64,000 nucleotides of DNA, from assembly GCF_009917485.1 (NCBI RefSeq), contig NZ_QZDT01000012.1, forward strand, positions 55,872 through 119,871. Reading direction: 5' to 3'. Below, piece after piece: positions 33,339 through 42,707 of the stretch. Positions within the stretch are counted from its first letter, which is position 1; each line of letters starts with the position of its first letter. Below the pieces are notes generated by a model. It saw nothing but the letters and a program-made list of their open reading frames with translations, made no database searches and had not been told where the DNA came from. Position numbers and translations under genes: made by a program. Origin of the DNA: Parablautia muri. Its GTDB lineage: Bacteria > Bacillota > Clostridia > Lachnospirales > Lachnospiraceae.

Positions 33339-35149
33339 TCTGATTCTACTCCTTCCATTTGAGAAAATTCTATGGTGATGCAGGTACCCTCATAAGGAAC
33401 ACTATCGATTTCAATATGCCCGCTGCCGTAATGTTCACTGGAAATACGGGCATTTACATTACAGACGCCAAAATGTTTTTCATAATTCACCGTCTGGCTC
33501 TTAAGGCTCTGGCGCAGCTCTGCCAGCTTTTGGAGAGAAATGCCGGCGCCGTTATCTTTTATTTTTATAATGACAGTATCATCTCCGTAGACAGCTGAAA
33601 GCCTTATCAGGATATTAGGCGTTTGAGCGGAAATACCATGAAGAATACAATTTTCTAAAAAGGGCTGTAAGGTAAATCTGCAAATCAGGAAATTCTCTAT
33701 TCCGCTTTCCAAATCAATTTCCCATTCCAGGTTATTATTGTGACAAAGCTTTTCCATATTCAGATAAAGGGTGGCAATTTCAAGCTCGTCCCGAAGAAGA
33801 ATTAATTCATTGGATTTGTGTAATGTCAGACGATAAAAACGCGTCAGATCCGTAATCATCTGATCCGCCACATCTAACTTGCCCAGGGACTGGCAGGTTT
33901 TGATGGAGCCTAAAATATTGTACAAAAAATGAGGATTTATTTGAGATTGCAGAAGCTGGTACTTTAACCGTTCCTCCTTAAGGGATAATTCCAGAATGGA
34001 TTTTAAATTATTCTGAATAGCGGCCTGCATCTGTTCAAAGGTCAGCCCAAGCATGTCAATTTCATCATATAAAGATGGGTCATCAGGCTTAGGGATGGTT
34101 AAAGGCTTATAAGAAGGAAGGTTAGGATTTAAACGAAAGGACTCCATGGCGCCTGATAAGGTATGAATGCGCACAGAAAGATTTCGGGAAATCAGCAGGA
34201 TAACCAGAACCGTTGCGGATAAGGCAATAAGGAGCGCAAGCAAAATGGCACGGAGCAGGACCATCGTGCTGCCTGTAATATAGCTTTTGGGTATATCTGT
34301 AACCTGATACCAGCCATTGTCCAGCACAGACACATGGATGTAGGAATCCTCATAAAAAAAGTAAGGAGTCTGACACTGGTCTAACTTTTGCATAAAATCA
34401 TGGGAAAGCTGTTTATGATACAATTCCGGGTCGGAGGCAGCGATAATGGTTCCGTCTGGCATGGCCAGATATCCATAGGTATCCGTGTTCGCAAAGGAAT
34501 TTACAAGCATATTGGAAAATTCTGCCGTGTCCATCAGTATAAAATAGGCGTAATCAAGCTGGCCGCTGCCCTGATTAAACAGTGCGCGGCAGCAGATGAC
34601 AGAGTCAGTTTTTTTATCTTCGGATAACAAAAAAGGAGTTTTGATTTGAGGTCTGTACAGCCACAGGGAGGAGGCACCCAAGGTTTGCAGATCCTCAGGA
34701 GATACATTCAATAAAGATTCCAATTGGCTTAAAGGATAAAAGTATAATCCCTCATTGCTTCCAAATTGTCCATCTTTTAAAAACACACAGATTTGATAAA
34801 AATCAAAAGTGGATAAATACAGGGAGATATCATTGCGAAGCAATGTAATCGTATTCAGATAGGTAGAAAGCTGCTGCTCATTGGCGCTTCCCAATGTATA
34901 CATATTATATTGTAAAGCATCCGCTACATTTTCCGCCTGCCTGATTCTGGCAGAGAGCTGTACGTGAAGCTGGTCCCCTGCAAGGATGGAGGCATCCATC
35001 GTTTTATCCCAGGCAATGGAGCGGGAAACGGAGTAGGAAACGAAGCTGATTACGCCAAGAGGGATAAGGGTGCATAATAAAAATGCTGCCAGCAGCTTTA
35101 GCTGGAAACGGGAAAAGAGTCTGTGGAATTGGCGAATTATTTTTTTCAT
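33335..35149 (-). CDS. YesM-type sensor histidine kinase
   Basis: This 604-residue kinase has a first membrane helix at about residues 15-38, an extracellular cache-like sensor to about 290, a second helix at 290-315 and a HAMP linker. A His_kinase domain follows with QSQINPHFLYNILG as phospho-acceptor region. The ATPase part has LQPFLENCILHGI and DNGAGISLQKL. The C-terminal fold and the linkage to YesN define the family. GGAG lies before ATG 35149; the more distal in-frame start lacks a site. It should sense an oligosaccharide or a binding-protein complex outside the cell. Confidence 0.92.
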   Translation of the reverse strand: MKKIIRQFHRLFSRFQLKLLAAFLLCTLIPLGVISFVSYSVSRSIAWDKTMDASILAGDQLHVQLSARIRQAENVADALQYNMYTLGSANEQQLSTYLNTITLLRNDISLYLSTFDFYQICVFLKDGQFGSNEGLYFYPLSQLESLLNVSPEDLQTLGASSLWLYRPQIKTPFLLSEDKKTDSVICCRALFNQGSGQLDYAYFILMDTAEFSNMLVNSFANTDTYGYLAMPDGTIIAASDPELYHKQLSHDFMQKLDQCQTPYFFYEDSYIHVSVLDNGWYQVTDIPKSYITGSTMVLLRAILLALLIALSATVLVILLISRNLSVRIHTLSGAMESFRLNPNLPSYKPLTIPKPDDPSLYDEIDMLGLTFEQMQAAIQNNLKSILELSLKEERLKYQLLQSQINPHFLYNILGSIKTCQSLGKLDVADQMITDLTRFYRLTLHKSNELILLRDELEIATLYLNMEKLCHNNNLEWEIDLESGIENFLICRFTLQPFLENCILHGISAQTPNILIRLSAVYGDDTVIIKIKDNGAGISLQKLAELRQSLKSQTVNYEKHFGVCNVNARISSEHYGSGHIEIDSVPYEGTCITIEFSQMEGVESE

Positions 35150-35205
35150 TATCACACTCCTATATATAATTAAACTTATTTTCAACAATTAAAGTATCTT
35201 TTATT

Positions 35206-35234
35206 ATTATAAGAAGGGACTAATTCAAATTCAA
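35206..35234 (-). promoter_or_regulatory. Promoter of yesMN
   Basis: On the minus strand TTGAAT (35229-35234) and TATAAT (35206-35211) are spaced 17 nt, about 57 nt before the ATG. The divergent plus-strand promoter has a good TAATAT only with a poor -35, consistent with activation by YesN. Confidence 0.7.
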
Positions 35235-35356
35235 CCGATAAAAAAATAATATAAATGAATCAAAAGAAATTGTATTTTTATGGGACCTCCTTTTTGATAA
35301 CCTTGATTTGTAAACAAAAAGGCGGTTTATCCGTCCGGAGAAAAGGAGGAAGAACA

Positions 35357-36718
35357 ATGAAAAAGAAACTTGTAAGCGTTTTGTTAACAGCAGCTCTTAT
35401 GTGCTCTGTTCTGGCAGGCTGCGGAAATTCAAACAGTAATTCAGGAAGCGGCACAACTTCGACAGATAGCGACAGCACAGAGGAAGCAGGTGGCGATGCG
35501 GCAGCAGATGATGCAGTATCAACTGAAACAGAGGGTGAAACTGCTTCAGCAGATACAGGAAGCAAGGATGGAGAATATGATTTAACCTTGTATACCATCA
35601 ACTCTACAGACGAAGACTTTAATGACTGGCTGGCTAACGTAGAGGGCGCTACCGGACTTAAGATTAATGTGATTGCAGCGCCTACTGATTCTGACACAAG
35701 ACAGCAGAAGATCACAACCATCCTTTCCACAGGTGATTCCAGTGTAGATATTCTGGAAATCAATGATGAAATGAGCGCATCCTTTAAAAATTCCGGCTGG
35801 CTGGAAGGGCTGAACGACACTGTTATGACAGAGGATATCCGTGGTGAATTCCCCCAGGGTTATGTGGCTGATATGATCACAGACAGGGACGGACAGATTA
35901 TTGGTGTTCCCGGATATTCAGGATATCTGGCATTTTGGGTGAATCAGGAAATCATGGATGAGGTGGGAATCACTTCCATTGATACAAAAGAAGATTTCGT
36001 GAAATATCTGGAAGCAGCTTCCGGGGATGGCAGATACGGCTACGGCGGCTCCTGGGAAAAGACCTATGTGTTTAATGAAATTGCACAGTTCGTAAATATG
36101 TTTGGCGGCGATTACCTTGACTGGACCAATCCTGCAAACAAGGAAGCAATGGAATTTTTCCATGAAATGGTACAAAATGGCTATACACCCATTGACCAGA
36201 TTGCTGATAAATATGAGCAGATGAATCCCAAATTCAACGATGGAAAATATGGCAGCCTGTTCATGTGGGGCCTTGGAACAGATTATGATAAGGCGGGTAT
36301 GCTTGGAGCGGACAAAATACATATGGCAATGGTGCCCCAGTTCTCCGACCAGAAATATATCTTCACGGACTCATGGAGCTATGTATTAAATACAGCTTCT
36401 GAAAACAAAGATGCGGCAATTAAATTCCTGCAGTATATGGCAAGCGAAGAAGGAATGAAGGCAAACTACGAAGCATTTGACAGATATCCGGCAAGGAAGG
36501 ACGTGGCAGAAAAGGTGGTTCCTGATACGGATCCTGCGAAAGAAATGTATTCCAGATATGCAAATGAATGTGTCGTAAAAGGACGTCCAATGTTACCGCA
36601 GACCATGGAATTTATTTCTGCTATGGGTACAATCTTTCAGTCTTATATGAAGGATGAAATAACAGTAGATGACTTCTGCGCTAAGGCACAGGAATATGTG
36701 GAAACTTATAACAAATAA
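35357..36718 (+). CDS. Sugar ABC transporter substrate-binding lipoprotein
   Basis: This 453-residue family 1 solute-binding protein has a lipoprotein signal peptide (lipobox LAGC near residue 21) and a Ser/Thr/Asp/Glu-rich linker to about residue 75. The two-lobed binding domain follows. It captures an oligosaccharide and hands it to the two permeases encoded next (CUT1 type). No ATPase gene is present; a shared MsmX-type ATPase elsewhere is expected. The start at 35357 follows AAGGAGGAAGAACA. It is homologous along its length to the binding protein at 41291. Confidence 0.9.
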   Translation: MKKKLVSVLLTAALMCSVLAGCGNSNSNSGSGTTSTDSDSTEEAGGDAAADDAVSTETEGETASADTGSKDGEYDLTLYTINSTDEDFNDWLANVEGATGLKINVIAAPTDSDTRQQKITTILSTGDSSVDILEINDEMSASFKNSGWLEGLNDTVMTEDIRGEFPQGYVADMITDRDGQIIGVPGYSGYLAFWVNQEIMDEVGITSIDTKEDFVKYLEAASGDGRYGYGGSWEKTYVFNEIAQFVNMFGGDYLDWTNPANKEAMEFFHEMVQNGYTPIDQIADKYEQMNPKFNDGKYGSLFMWGLGTDYDKAGMLGADKIHMAMVPQFSDQKYIFTDSWSYVLNTASENKDAAIKFLQYMASEEGMKANYEAFDRYPARKDVAEKVVPDTDPAKEMYSRYANECVVKGRPMLPQTMEFISAMGTIFQSYMKDEITVDDFCAKAQEYVETYNK

Positions 36719-36738
36719 GAATTGAAATAAACATTCTG

Positions 36739-36827
36739 CAGCCGGTGGCCGTAACGGGAGACGGCTGGGAGAGAGAAACAGGCAATGCGGCGGGCAGGGT
36801 ATATACGTTTGTCCCCGCATTCGCCTG
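36739..36827 (+). repeat. Intercistronic hairpins between binding protein and permease
   Basis: Stem 1: CAGCCG (36739-36744) with CGGCTG (36762-36767). Stem 2: CAGGCAATGCGG (36779-36790) with CCGCATTCGCCTG (36815-36827), one bulged base. Such structures commonly raise binding-protein mRNA over permease mRNA. Confidence 0.65.
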
Positions 36828-36896
36828 CCTTAGAGAATGGCTTTCAGAAACAAAGAGATTCTGAGAGTCTGCACATAAATAAAGGAGGAGGATTGC

Positions 36897-37772
36897 ATGA
36901 TCAGTAAAAAGTCGCTCCAATGGATTGCATGGGTATTGATACTGCCGGTGTTGCTCCTAAGAGGATTTACCACAATCTATCCTATTTTAAAAACAGTGTT
37001 TAACAGTTTTTACGACATAAGGATTTTAAGTGGAATCAATGAATATGCCGGTTTATCTAATTATGTTAACGTATTTAAAGACCAGAAGGTAATCACTACA
37101 CTAAAGTTTACTGGAATTTTCGTGGTGGTTTCCATGTTTTTTCATATCATTCTGGGAGTCGGACTGGCATTAATTTTAAATATGAAGTTTAAAGGACGGC
37201 GTTTTTTGCGTACCATCGTGTTGATTCCTTGGGCAATGCCTGCTGTTGTAATTGGTATGGCCGGGAAATGGGCATTTAATAATGATTATGGACTTATTAA
37301 TGATTTTGTCCGCCGGTTTGTTCCGGACTTCCAGTTGAACTGGCTGATCAATACCGGAACTGCAAGAGCCGCAGTTATTTCGCTGGATTTATGGAAGGAC
37401 CTTCCTTTCTTTGCAATTTTGGTTTTATCCGGACTTCAGTTTATATCCAGTGATATATATGAAGCGGCTAAGGTGGACGGAGCAAATAGCTTCAAGTCTT
37501 TTATCTACATAACACTACCGCTGATTATGAGAAATGTACTTACATTATGCATTCCGTTTACTCTTTGGCGTCTGACAGGCTTTGATTTGGTTTATTCTAT
37601 GACATCCGGAGGACCTGGAGAAGATACCTCCCTGATTGCGTACCGAATTACAATGGAGGCGTTTACGAATCTGAATGTTGGCTATGCTGCTGCGCTGGCA
37701 GTGCTTCTTTTCCTTGTGATGGCTTTTTTTTCTTGGTTCAATATGCGGTTTATGAGTAAATTTGAGGATTAA
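36897..37772 (+). CDS. CUT1 sugar ABC permease (MalF/LplB type)
   Basis: This 291-residue permease has six membrane helices. The EAA motif, which contacts the ATPase, is YEAAKVDGANSFKSFIYITL at about residues 188-207. The N-terminus (SKKSLQWIAWVLILPVLLL) is typical of the first permease in CUT1 transporters. It pairs with the protein at 37859 and the lipoprotein before it. AGGAGGAGG lies seven bases before the ATG. Confidence 0.92.
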   Translation: MISKKSLQWIAWVLILPVLLLRGFTTIYPILKTVFNSFYDIRILSGINEYAGLSNYVNVFKDQKVITTLKFTGIFVVVSMFFHIILGVGLALILNMKFKGRRFLRTIVLIPWAMPAVVIGMAGKWAFNNDYGLINDFVRRFVPDFQLNWLINTGTARAAVISLDLWKDLPFFAILVLSGLQFISSDIYEAAKVDGANSFKSFIYITLPLIMRNVLTLCIPFTLWRLTGFDLVYSMTSGGPGEDTSLIAYRITMEAFTNLNVGYAAALAVLLFLVMAFFSWFNMRFMSKFED

Positions 37773-37827
37773 TTTTTTCATACATTGCCTGGAGAATACT
37801 TGGGAAATGAGATAATTGGCATCCGAA

Positions 37828-37858
37828 TTTGTGGCGATTGGAAGCATGGAGGATTAGA
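37828..37858 (+). repeat. Diverged type A leader before the second permease
   Basis: GAATTTGTGGCGATTGGAAGCATGGAGGATTAGAATG resembles the distal half of the type A unit. An in-frame TTG/ATG upstream (37829) arises from this leader and is not used as start. Confidence 0.5.
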
Positions 37859-38719
37859 ATGAAGAAAAATAGTGATGTAAAATATAAGATGTACAGATGG
37901 ATGATTGGAATTGGAAGATGGGTTTTGTTTGCATTGGTTGCGTTTGTTATCTTGTTCCCGGTTTACTGGATTTTTATTTCATCTATTACGCCGCCAGGGG
38001 AACTTTTTAAAATGCCGATTGACTATATTCCGGATCATCCGACACTGGACAGCTATGCTTTTTTGATTGAAAATGTGGGACTTATATCTAAAATTGGTAA
38101 CACAGTTTTGATTATAGGTGTTACATTAATTGTAGGGACAGCTATTTGCGTGATGGGAGCTTATGCATTTGCAAGATTTAGATCGAAGGCGGTCAGTCTG
38201 GCATTTGGATTCATTGTTGCAACCATGTTGATTCCTGAAGTGGTTACAGCGAGGCCTTTGTATGAATTCATGCAGAAGGTGAAGCTGTTTGATACTTATC
38301 CGGGATTGATTATTCTTTATATCAGCTCTATTATCCCTTTTACGGTGCTTATTTTAAGGAATTTTGTAGGAGAGATTCCGGTTTCTCTGGAGGAGGCAGC
38401 TTCCATTGACGGGGCAAATTTTGTGCAAAGATTATTTCTGGTGGTACTGCCGCTTATGAAACCGGCCATTGCAACAGTGTGTATCATTAACTTTATTAAT
38501 TGCTTAAATAACTTTTTCACACCTTTATATTATTCTAACGGAATTCAGGTGCTGAGTGTTGCGATTGTACAGCTTCCTCTGCGCGATAATATGTATGGTG
38601 TTCCGTGGGATCTGGTAAGTGCCATGGGCTGGATTATTTTACTGCCGATTATTATATTTGTGGCAATATTTGAAAAGCAGATTATGGATGGTATTATGGC
38701 CGGCGGTGTGAAAGCGTAA
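37859..38719 (+). CDS. CUT1 sugar ABC permease (MalG/YtcP type)
   Basis: This 286-residue permease has six membrane helices, with the EAA motif LEEAASIDGANFVQRLFLVV at about residues 178-197. The N-terminal loop contains SSITPPGELFK, typical of the MalG group. It forms a heterodimer with the preceding permease. The start at 37859 follows GGAGGATTAGA. The import substrate is probably cleaved by the two GH172 proteins that follow. Confidence 0.92.
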   Translation: MKKNSDVKYKMYRWMIGIGRWVLFALVAFVILFPVYWIFISSITPPGELFKMPIDYIPDHPTLDSYAFLIENVGLISKIGNTVLIIGVTLIVGTAICVMGAYAFARFRSKAVSLAFGFIVATMLIPEVVTARPLYEFMQKVKLFDTYPGLIILYISSIIPFTVLILRNFVGEIPVSLEEAASIDGANFVQRLFLVVLPLMKPAIATVCIINFINCLNNFFTPLYYSNGIQVLSVAIVQLPLRDNMYGVPWDLVSAMGWIILLPIIIFVAIFEKQIMDGIMAGGVKA

Positions 38720-38835
38720 AGCTGCACGCTAGGGAAACTGTATAAATGATTTATCAAATTTTTGAAGGCGGTAATCCTTTTAAAGCCGGACACAAAGGGA
38801 TTCCGGGAGCTTATGAAACAGAAGGGAGGATTTTT

Positions 38836-39942
38836 ATGTATCAGAGTTTTATAGGAGGCTTAGGGTCGTTACCCTTGGCAAAACACGGGAAAAGCAGATC
38901 TATCAATTGTGAAAATCCCTATGGGGAAAAAGGAAAGGGCGGCATGGCCGAAAGCAAGCTTGGTCCTTCCAGAAAAGGATCCCCCTGTATCCGGGGACTG
39001 GCGCCGGGAAGTGTGACAACTTTGGCGGAGATAGAAGGATCCGGAATTATCCAGCATATTTGGGTGACAGTAACAGACCGCACGGAAAAGGATTATTATG
39101 TGCTGCGGGATTTAGTGCTTCGCATGTATTGGGATGGTGAGGATACGCCATCGGTGGAAACCCCTCTGGGAGACTTTTTCTGCTGCGGTTTTGGGAGAGG
39201 CTGTATTGTAAATTCGATGCCGATTGTGGTAAATCCCACCCGTGGCATGAACTGTTATTTCCCCATGCCCTTTCAAAAGAAAGCTAAAATCACGCTGGAA
39301 AATCAGCATGAGGTGGAGGTGCCTGCGTTTTTCTATCAGGTGGATTACCTTTTGACCGATGAGCTGCCGGAGGATATCGGATATTTTCATGCACAATGGA
39401 AGCGGGAGCTTATGACACAGAAGCAAAAGGACTACACGATTTTGGATCAGGTAAAGGGAAAAGGCCATTATGTAGGAACTTATATGGCGTTAACCGCTCT
39501 TGAGCGTTACTGGTGGGGAGAAGGAGAAATCAAATTCTACCTGGATGGGGATGATAAGTACCCTACTATCTGTGGAACAGGGACAGAGGACTACTTTGGA
39601 GGCGCCTGGAGTTTTGCAAGCCAGTGTGACGGCAGGACGGTAGAAAATACATACTGTACCCCTTTTATGGGATATCCTTATTATTCTCATCATGATACCA
39701 GTGTGCACAATTTCTATCACAATGACGATACCCTTCCCCAGAGAGGATTTTACCGCTGGCATATTATGGATCCGGTGCTTTTTGAGGAGGATTTAAGAGT
39801 GACCATTCAGCAGATTGGTACCTGCCATAAGGGAAACTTTGAGCGTCAGGATGACGTGGCATCTGTGGCATATTGGTATCAGATAGAGCCTCATAACCTC
39901 TTTGCGCCGCTTATGAAGAAAGAGGACAGATGGCCACGCTAA
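38836..39942 (+). CDS. GH172 (DUF2961) furanosidase, copy 1
   Basis: This 369-residue protein belongs to DUF2961, now GH172. Characterised members of the family are difructose-anhydride enzymes, alpha-D-fructofuranosidases and D-arabinofuranosidases. Family features seen are GSVTTLAEIEGSGIIQHIW, LRMYWDGEDTPSVETPLGDF, IKFYLDGDDKYPTICGTGTE-DYFGGAWSF and SHHDTSVHNFYHNDD. The glutamates in the WDGE and GTGTED segments are the likely catalytic pair. No signal peptide is present, so it acts on imported oligosaccharides. ATG 38836 has GGGAGG upstream; earlier in-frame starts lack a site. A near-copy follows at once. Confidence 0.88.
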   Translation: MYQSFIGGLGSLPLAKHGKSRSINCENPYGEKGKGGMAESKLGPSRKGSPCIRGLAPGSVTTLAEIEGSGIIQHIWVTVTDRTEKDYYVLRDLVLRMYWDGEDTPSVETPLGDFFCCGFGRGCIVNSMPIVVNPTRGMNCYFPMPFQKKAKITLENQHEVEVPAFFYQVDYLLTDELPEDIGYFHAQWKRELMTQKQKDYTILDQVKGKGHYVGTYMALTALERYWWGEGEIKFYLDGDDKYPTICGTGTEDYFGGAWSFASQCDGRTVENTYCTPFMGYPYYSHHDTSVHNFYHNDDTLPQRGFYRWHIMDPVLFEEDLRVTIQQIGTCHKGNFERQDDVASVAYWYQIEPHNLFAPLMKKEDRWPR

Positions 39943-39974
39943 AGCGGTGATGGATCCGGGGGAGGGAGAGACAT

Positions 39975-41081
39975 ATGTACAGGAGTTTTTTGGGCGGCTT
40001 AGGGACGCTGCCTTTGATAAAACATGGAAAAAGCAGAGCTATCAGCTGGGAAAACCCTCGCGGAGAAAAGGGAAAAGCCGGTATGGCGGTAAGCAAGCTT
40101 GGCCCTTCCAGAAAAGGCGCTCCTTTTATTTTAAATATGGCGGCAGGAAGTGTGGTAACACTGGCTGAAATTGAAGGCGGTGGGATAATTAATCATATTT
40201 TGATGACAGTAATCGACCGCACAAAAAAGGACGATTATGTGCTGCAGGATTTAGTGCTCCGCATGTATTGGGATGGTGAGGATACGCCATCGGTGGAAAC
40301 CCCTCTAGGCGATTTTTTCTGTTGTGGTTTTGGGAGAGAGAGCAGAGTAAATTCTATACCGGTGGTGGTAAATCCTGCACGGAGTATGCATTGCTATTTC
40401 CCAATGCCCTTTAAGAAGAAAGCCAAAATTACACTGGAAAACCAGCATAAAGAAGAAATTCCTGTGGTTGCCTATCAAGTTGACTATGTTTTGACGGATG
40501 CGCTGCCAAAGGATATAGAATATTTTCACGCGCAGTGGAGACGGGAGCGTATGACAGAAAAGCAAAAGGATTATACTATTCTAAGCGGCGTGAAAGGAAA
40601 AGGCCATTATGTAGGAACTTATATGGCGTTAACTGCTCTTGGACGTTACTGGTGGGGAGAAGGAGAAATCAAATTTTACCTGGATGGGGATGATAAGTAT
40701 CCTACCATCTGCGGAACAGGGACAGAGGATTACTTTGGAGGCGCCTGGAGCTTTGCGAGCCAGTGTGACGGCAGGACGGTAGAAAATACATACTGTACCC
40801 CCTTTATGGGATATCCTTATTATTCCCATCATGACAGAAGTGTGCACAATTTCTATCACAATGACGATACCCTTCCCCAGAGAGGATTTTACCGCTGGCA
40901 TATTATGGATCCGGTGCTTTTTGAGGAAGATTTAAGAGTGACGATCCAGCAGATTGGTGCCTGTCATAAAGGAAATTATGAGAGGCAGGATGATGTGTCA
41001 TCTGTGGCGTATTGGTATCAGGCAGAGCCTCACAATCCCTTTGCACCGCTTATGAAAAAGGAGGACAGATGGCCCCGATAG
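39975..41081 (+). CDS. GH172 (DUF2961) furanosidase, copy 2
   Basis: This 368-residue paralogue of the preceding gene starts 33 nt downstream with GGGGAGGGAG as ribosome site. Residues about 215-368 are almost identical between the two at both protein and DNA level, whereas residues 50-200 differ more. That pattern suggests tandem duplication with later gene conversion of the 3' part. The WDGEDTPSVE and GTGTED segments are retained, so both should be active. It lacks a signal peptide. Differences near residues 110-190, such as ESRVNSIPVVVNPARSMH, may alter substrate preference. Confidence 0.88.
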   Translation: MYRSFLGGLGTLPLIKHGKSRAISWENPRGEKGKAGMAVSKLGPSRKGAPFILNMAAGSVVTLAEIEGGGIINHILMTVIDRTKKDDYVLQDLVLRMYWDGEDTPSVETPLGDFFCCGFGRESRVNSIPVVVNPARSMHCYFPMPFKKKAKITLENQHKEEIPVVAYQVDYVLTDALPKDIEYFHAQWRRERMTEKQKDYTILSGVKGKGHYVGTYMALTALGRYWWGEGEIKFYLDGDDKYPTICGTGTEDYFGGAWSFASQCDGRTVENTYCTPFMGYPYYSHHDRSVHNFYHNDDTLPQRGFYRWHIMDPVLFEEDLRVTIQQIGACHKGNYERQDDVSSVAYWYQAEPHNPFAPLMKKEDRWPR

Positions 41082-41138
41082 AGCATATTTGAAAATGATA
41101 GTTTGACGATTCGCATGATCAGTATTGGAAGATAGTAA

Positions 41139-41290
41139 AGTTTGGAAGTAAACCTCCAAACTATCTATTAACGCAGTATCGCAAGCATAGCTTGCGATAT
41201 GCAGGGGGTGTAAGTTTGGAAGTAAACCTCCAAACTCTTTATTGGTGGCAGTATTGTAAGCAGAGCTTGCGATATGCGAGGGTATAAATT
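41139..41290 (+). repeat. Tandem 74-bp leader repeat (module X plus palindrome, two copies)
   Basis: The 24-nt palindrome with arm AGTTTGGA and TCCAAACT is identical at 41139-41162 and 41213-41236. Each copy is followed by GCAGTAT, a hairpin around GCAAGC/GCTTGC and ATGCRRGGGTRTA. The whole unit repeats at 74-75 bp. The second copy runs into ATG 41291. A single related copy lies at 8950-8990. Confidence 0.8.
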
Positions 41291-42571
41291 ATGAAAAAGA
41301 ATGCTGATATTCAGAAAAAGGTGCGTTGTATTATACTAGGGGTGTGTATTGCGGTCATGTTAACAGGTCTTGGCGGTTGTGGCGAGAGCGGAGGTAAATT
41401 TCAGGAAATCGATAGTTCCGGGGAAGAACAGTGGGAGGATGAAATTACAATTATGCACGTAGATGCCGAGGATCAAAATTTTCTGGCATATGTTGATGAG
41501 GTTGAAAGAGAGCTTCAAATGAAGATAAATGTGCTATCCTATCCCGCGAATGCCGATTCCCGTCATGGCAAGGTATCCTCCCTTTTAGCAGCCGGAGATG
41601 CTTCAGTAGATATTTTTACAGTGAATGATGAAATGATCAATGCTTTTAAATATGAAGGGTACTTAGAACCGCTGCAAAATGATGTTATGAATGCAGAGAC
41701 AGCCCAGGTTTTTGAACCGGATTATTTAGAAAAAACCGTTATGGTGGGGGAGCAGATTTATTCGGCTCCATACATGCTGGATGTACTGGCTCTTTGGATT
41801 AATGAGGAATGGCTTCAGGAAGCCGGGCTTACGGGAATAGAAACCAAAGAAGATTTTTACCGGTTTATTACTTATGACTGGGGAGAGGGGCGTTACGCAT
41901 ATGGAGGCGCCTGGGAGAAAACCTATGTATATAATGAACTAGGAGAATTTATTAATCTTTTTGGAGGAAACTACTATGACTGGAAGGACGAAAAAACAAG
42001 GGAGGCGGTTCAGTTTTTTAAGGAATGCATTGACCAGGGCTATACGCCAAAAGAACAAATGATAGATCAGTATGACCAGATGCTCCAAAAATTTATTGAT
42101 GGAAAATATGGGATGGTTTGTATGTATAATGGCGGTGTAAAAACCTATGTTAATGCAGGAGTGTATGGCGAAGATAAGATTCATATGACACCTTTACCGG
42201 ATTTAGGGGGCAATCAAGTCACCTATATTGGAACTTGGCAATATGCACTGAATAAGGCATCTAAAAACAAAGAAGCAGCAAAACGATTTATAAGCTATGC
42301 TGTCAGTAAAGATGGAAACAAGCTTTATGCAGAAATGACAGATCGGATTCCGGCCAGAAAAGATTTGCTTGAGGAAGATTTAAGTATAAATGGATATAAG
42401 GAGCTACAGGAGTTTTTACAAACTGTGGATGTGCAGGTTCGGCCTATTCCATCGAATTCCATGGATTATCTGGAAACAGTGGGCGAGCTGTTTCAAAAAT
42501 ATATGCTGGATGAACTGGATTTGGACAGCTACTGTGAGCAGATGCAGGATCTTGTGGATAAGAACAACTAA
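41291..42571 (+). CDS. Second sugar-binding lipoprotein, paralogue of 35357
   Basis: This 426-residue family 1 binding protein has a signal peptide and lipobox (TGLGGC near residue 30). It aligns with the protein at 35357 throughout. Shared segments include ASVDIFTVNDEM against SSVDILEINDEM, GRYAYGGAWEKTYVYNE against GRYGYGGSWEKTYVFNE, and PARKD near the end. It lies after the GH172 genes and lacks its own permeases. It may widen the substrate range of the same transporter or act as co-receptor for the YesM sensor. No ribosome site is obvious before its ATG (GCGAGGGTATAAATT), so expression may be low. Confidence 0.88.
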   Translation: MKKNADIQKKVRCIILGVCIAVMLTGLGGCGESGGKFQEIDSSGEEQWEDEITIMHVDAEDQNFLAYVDEVERELQMKINVLSYPANADSRHGKVSSLLAAGDASVDIFTVNDEMINAFKYEGYLEPLQNDVMNAETAQVFEPDYLEKTVMVGEQIYSAPYMLDVLALWINEEWLQEAGLTGIETKEDFYRFITYDWGEGRYAYGGAWEKTYVYNELGEFINLFGGNYYDWKDEKTREAVQFFKECIDQGYTPKEQMIDQYDQMLQKFIDGKYGMVCMYNGGVKTYVNAGVYGEDKIHMTPLPDLGGNQVTYIGTWQYALNKASKNKEAAKRFISYAVSKDGNKLYAEMTDRIPARKDLLEEDLSINGYKELQEFLQTVDVQVRPIPSNSMDYLETVGELFQKYMLDELDLDSYCEQMQDLVDKNN

Positions 42572-42576
42572 TGAAG

Positions 42577-42605
42577 AACCTTGCAGCCAAATGACCGGCA
42601 AGGTT
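42577..42605 (+). terminator. Hairpin after the second binding-protein gene
   Basis: AACCTTGC (42577-42584) pairs with GCAAGGTT (42598-42605). A T-run is missing, so its terminator role is uncertain. Confidence 0.4.
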
Positions 42606-42707
42606 ACACAATCTCATCACACACTTGATACATTCAGAAAGGAATAGGGAAAATGCACATAAATATACGAACTGCTGAATTGCGAGTGCATCCGCCCGCT
42701 TCAGAAA

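Noticed and set aside
41139..41236. Two identical 24-nt repeats that could suggest a CRISPR array
   Set aside because: Only two copies, the repeats are palindromic leader elements at a start codon, the interval between them is itself conserved between copies, and no cas gene is near.
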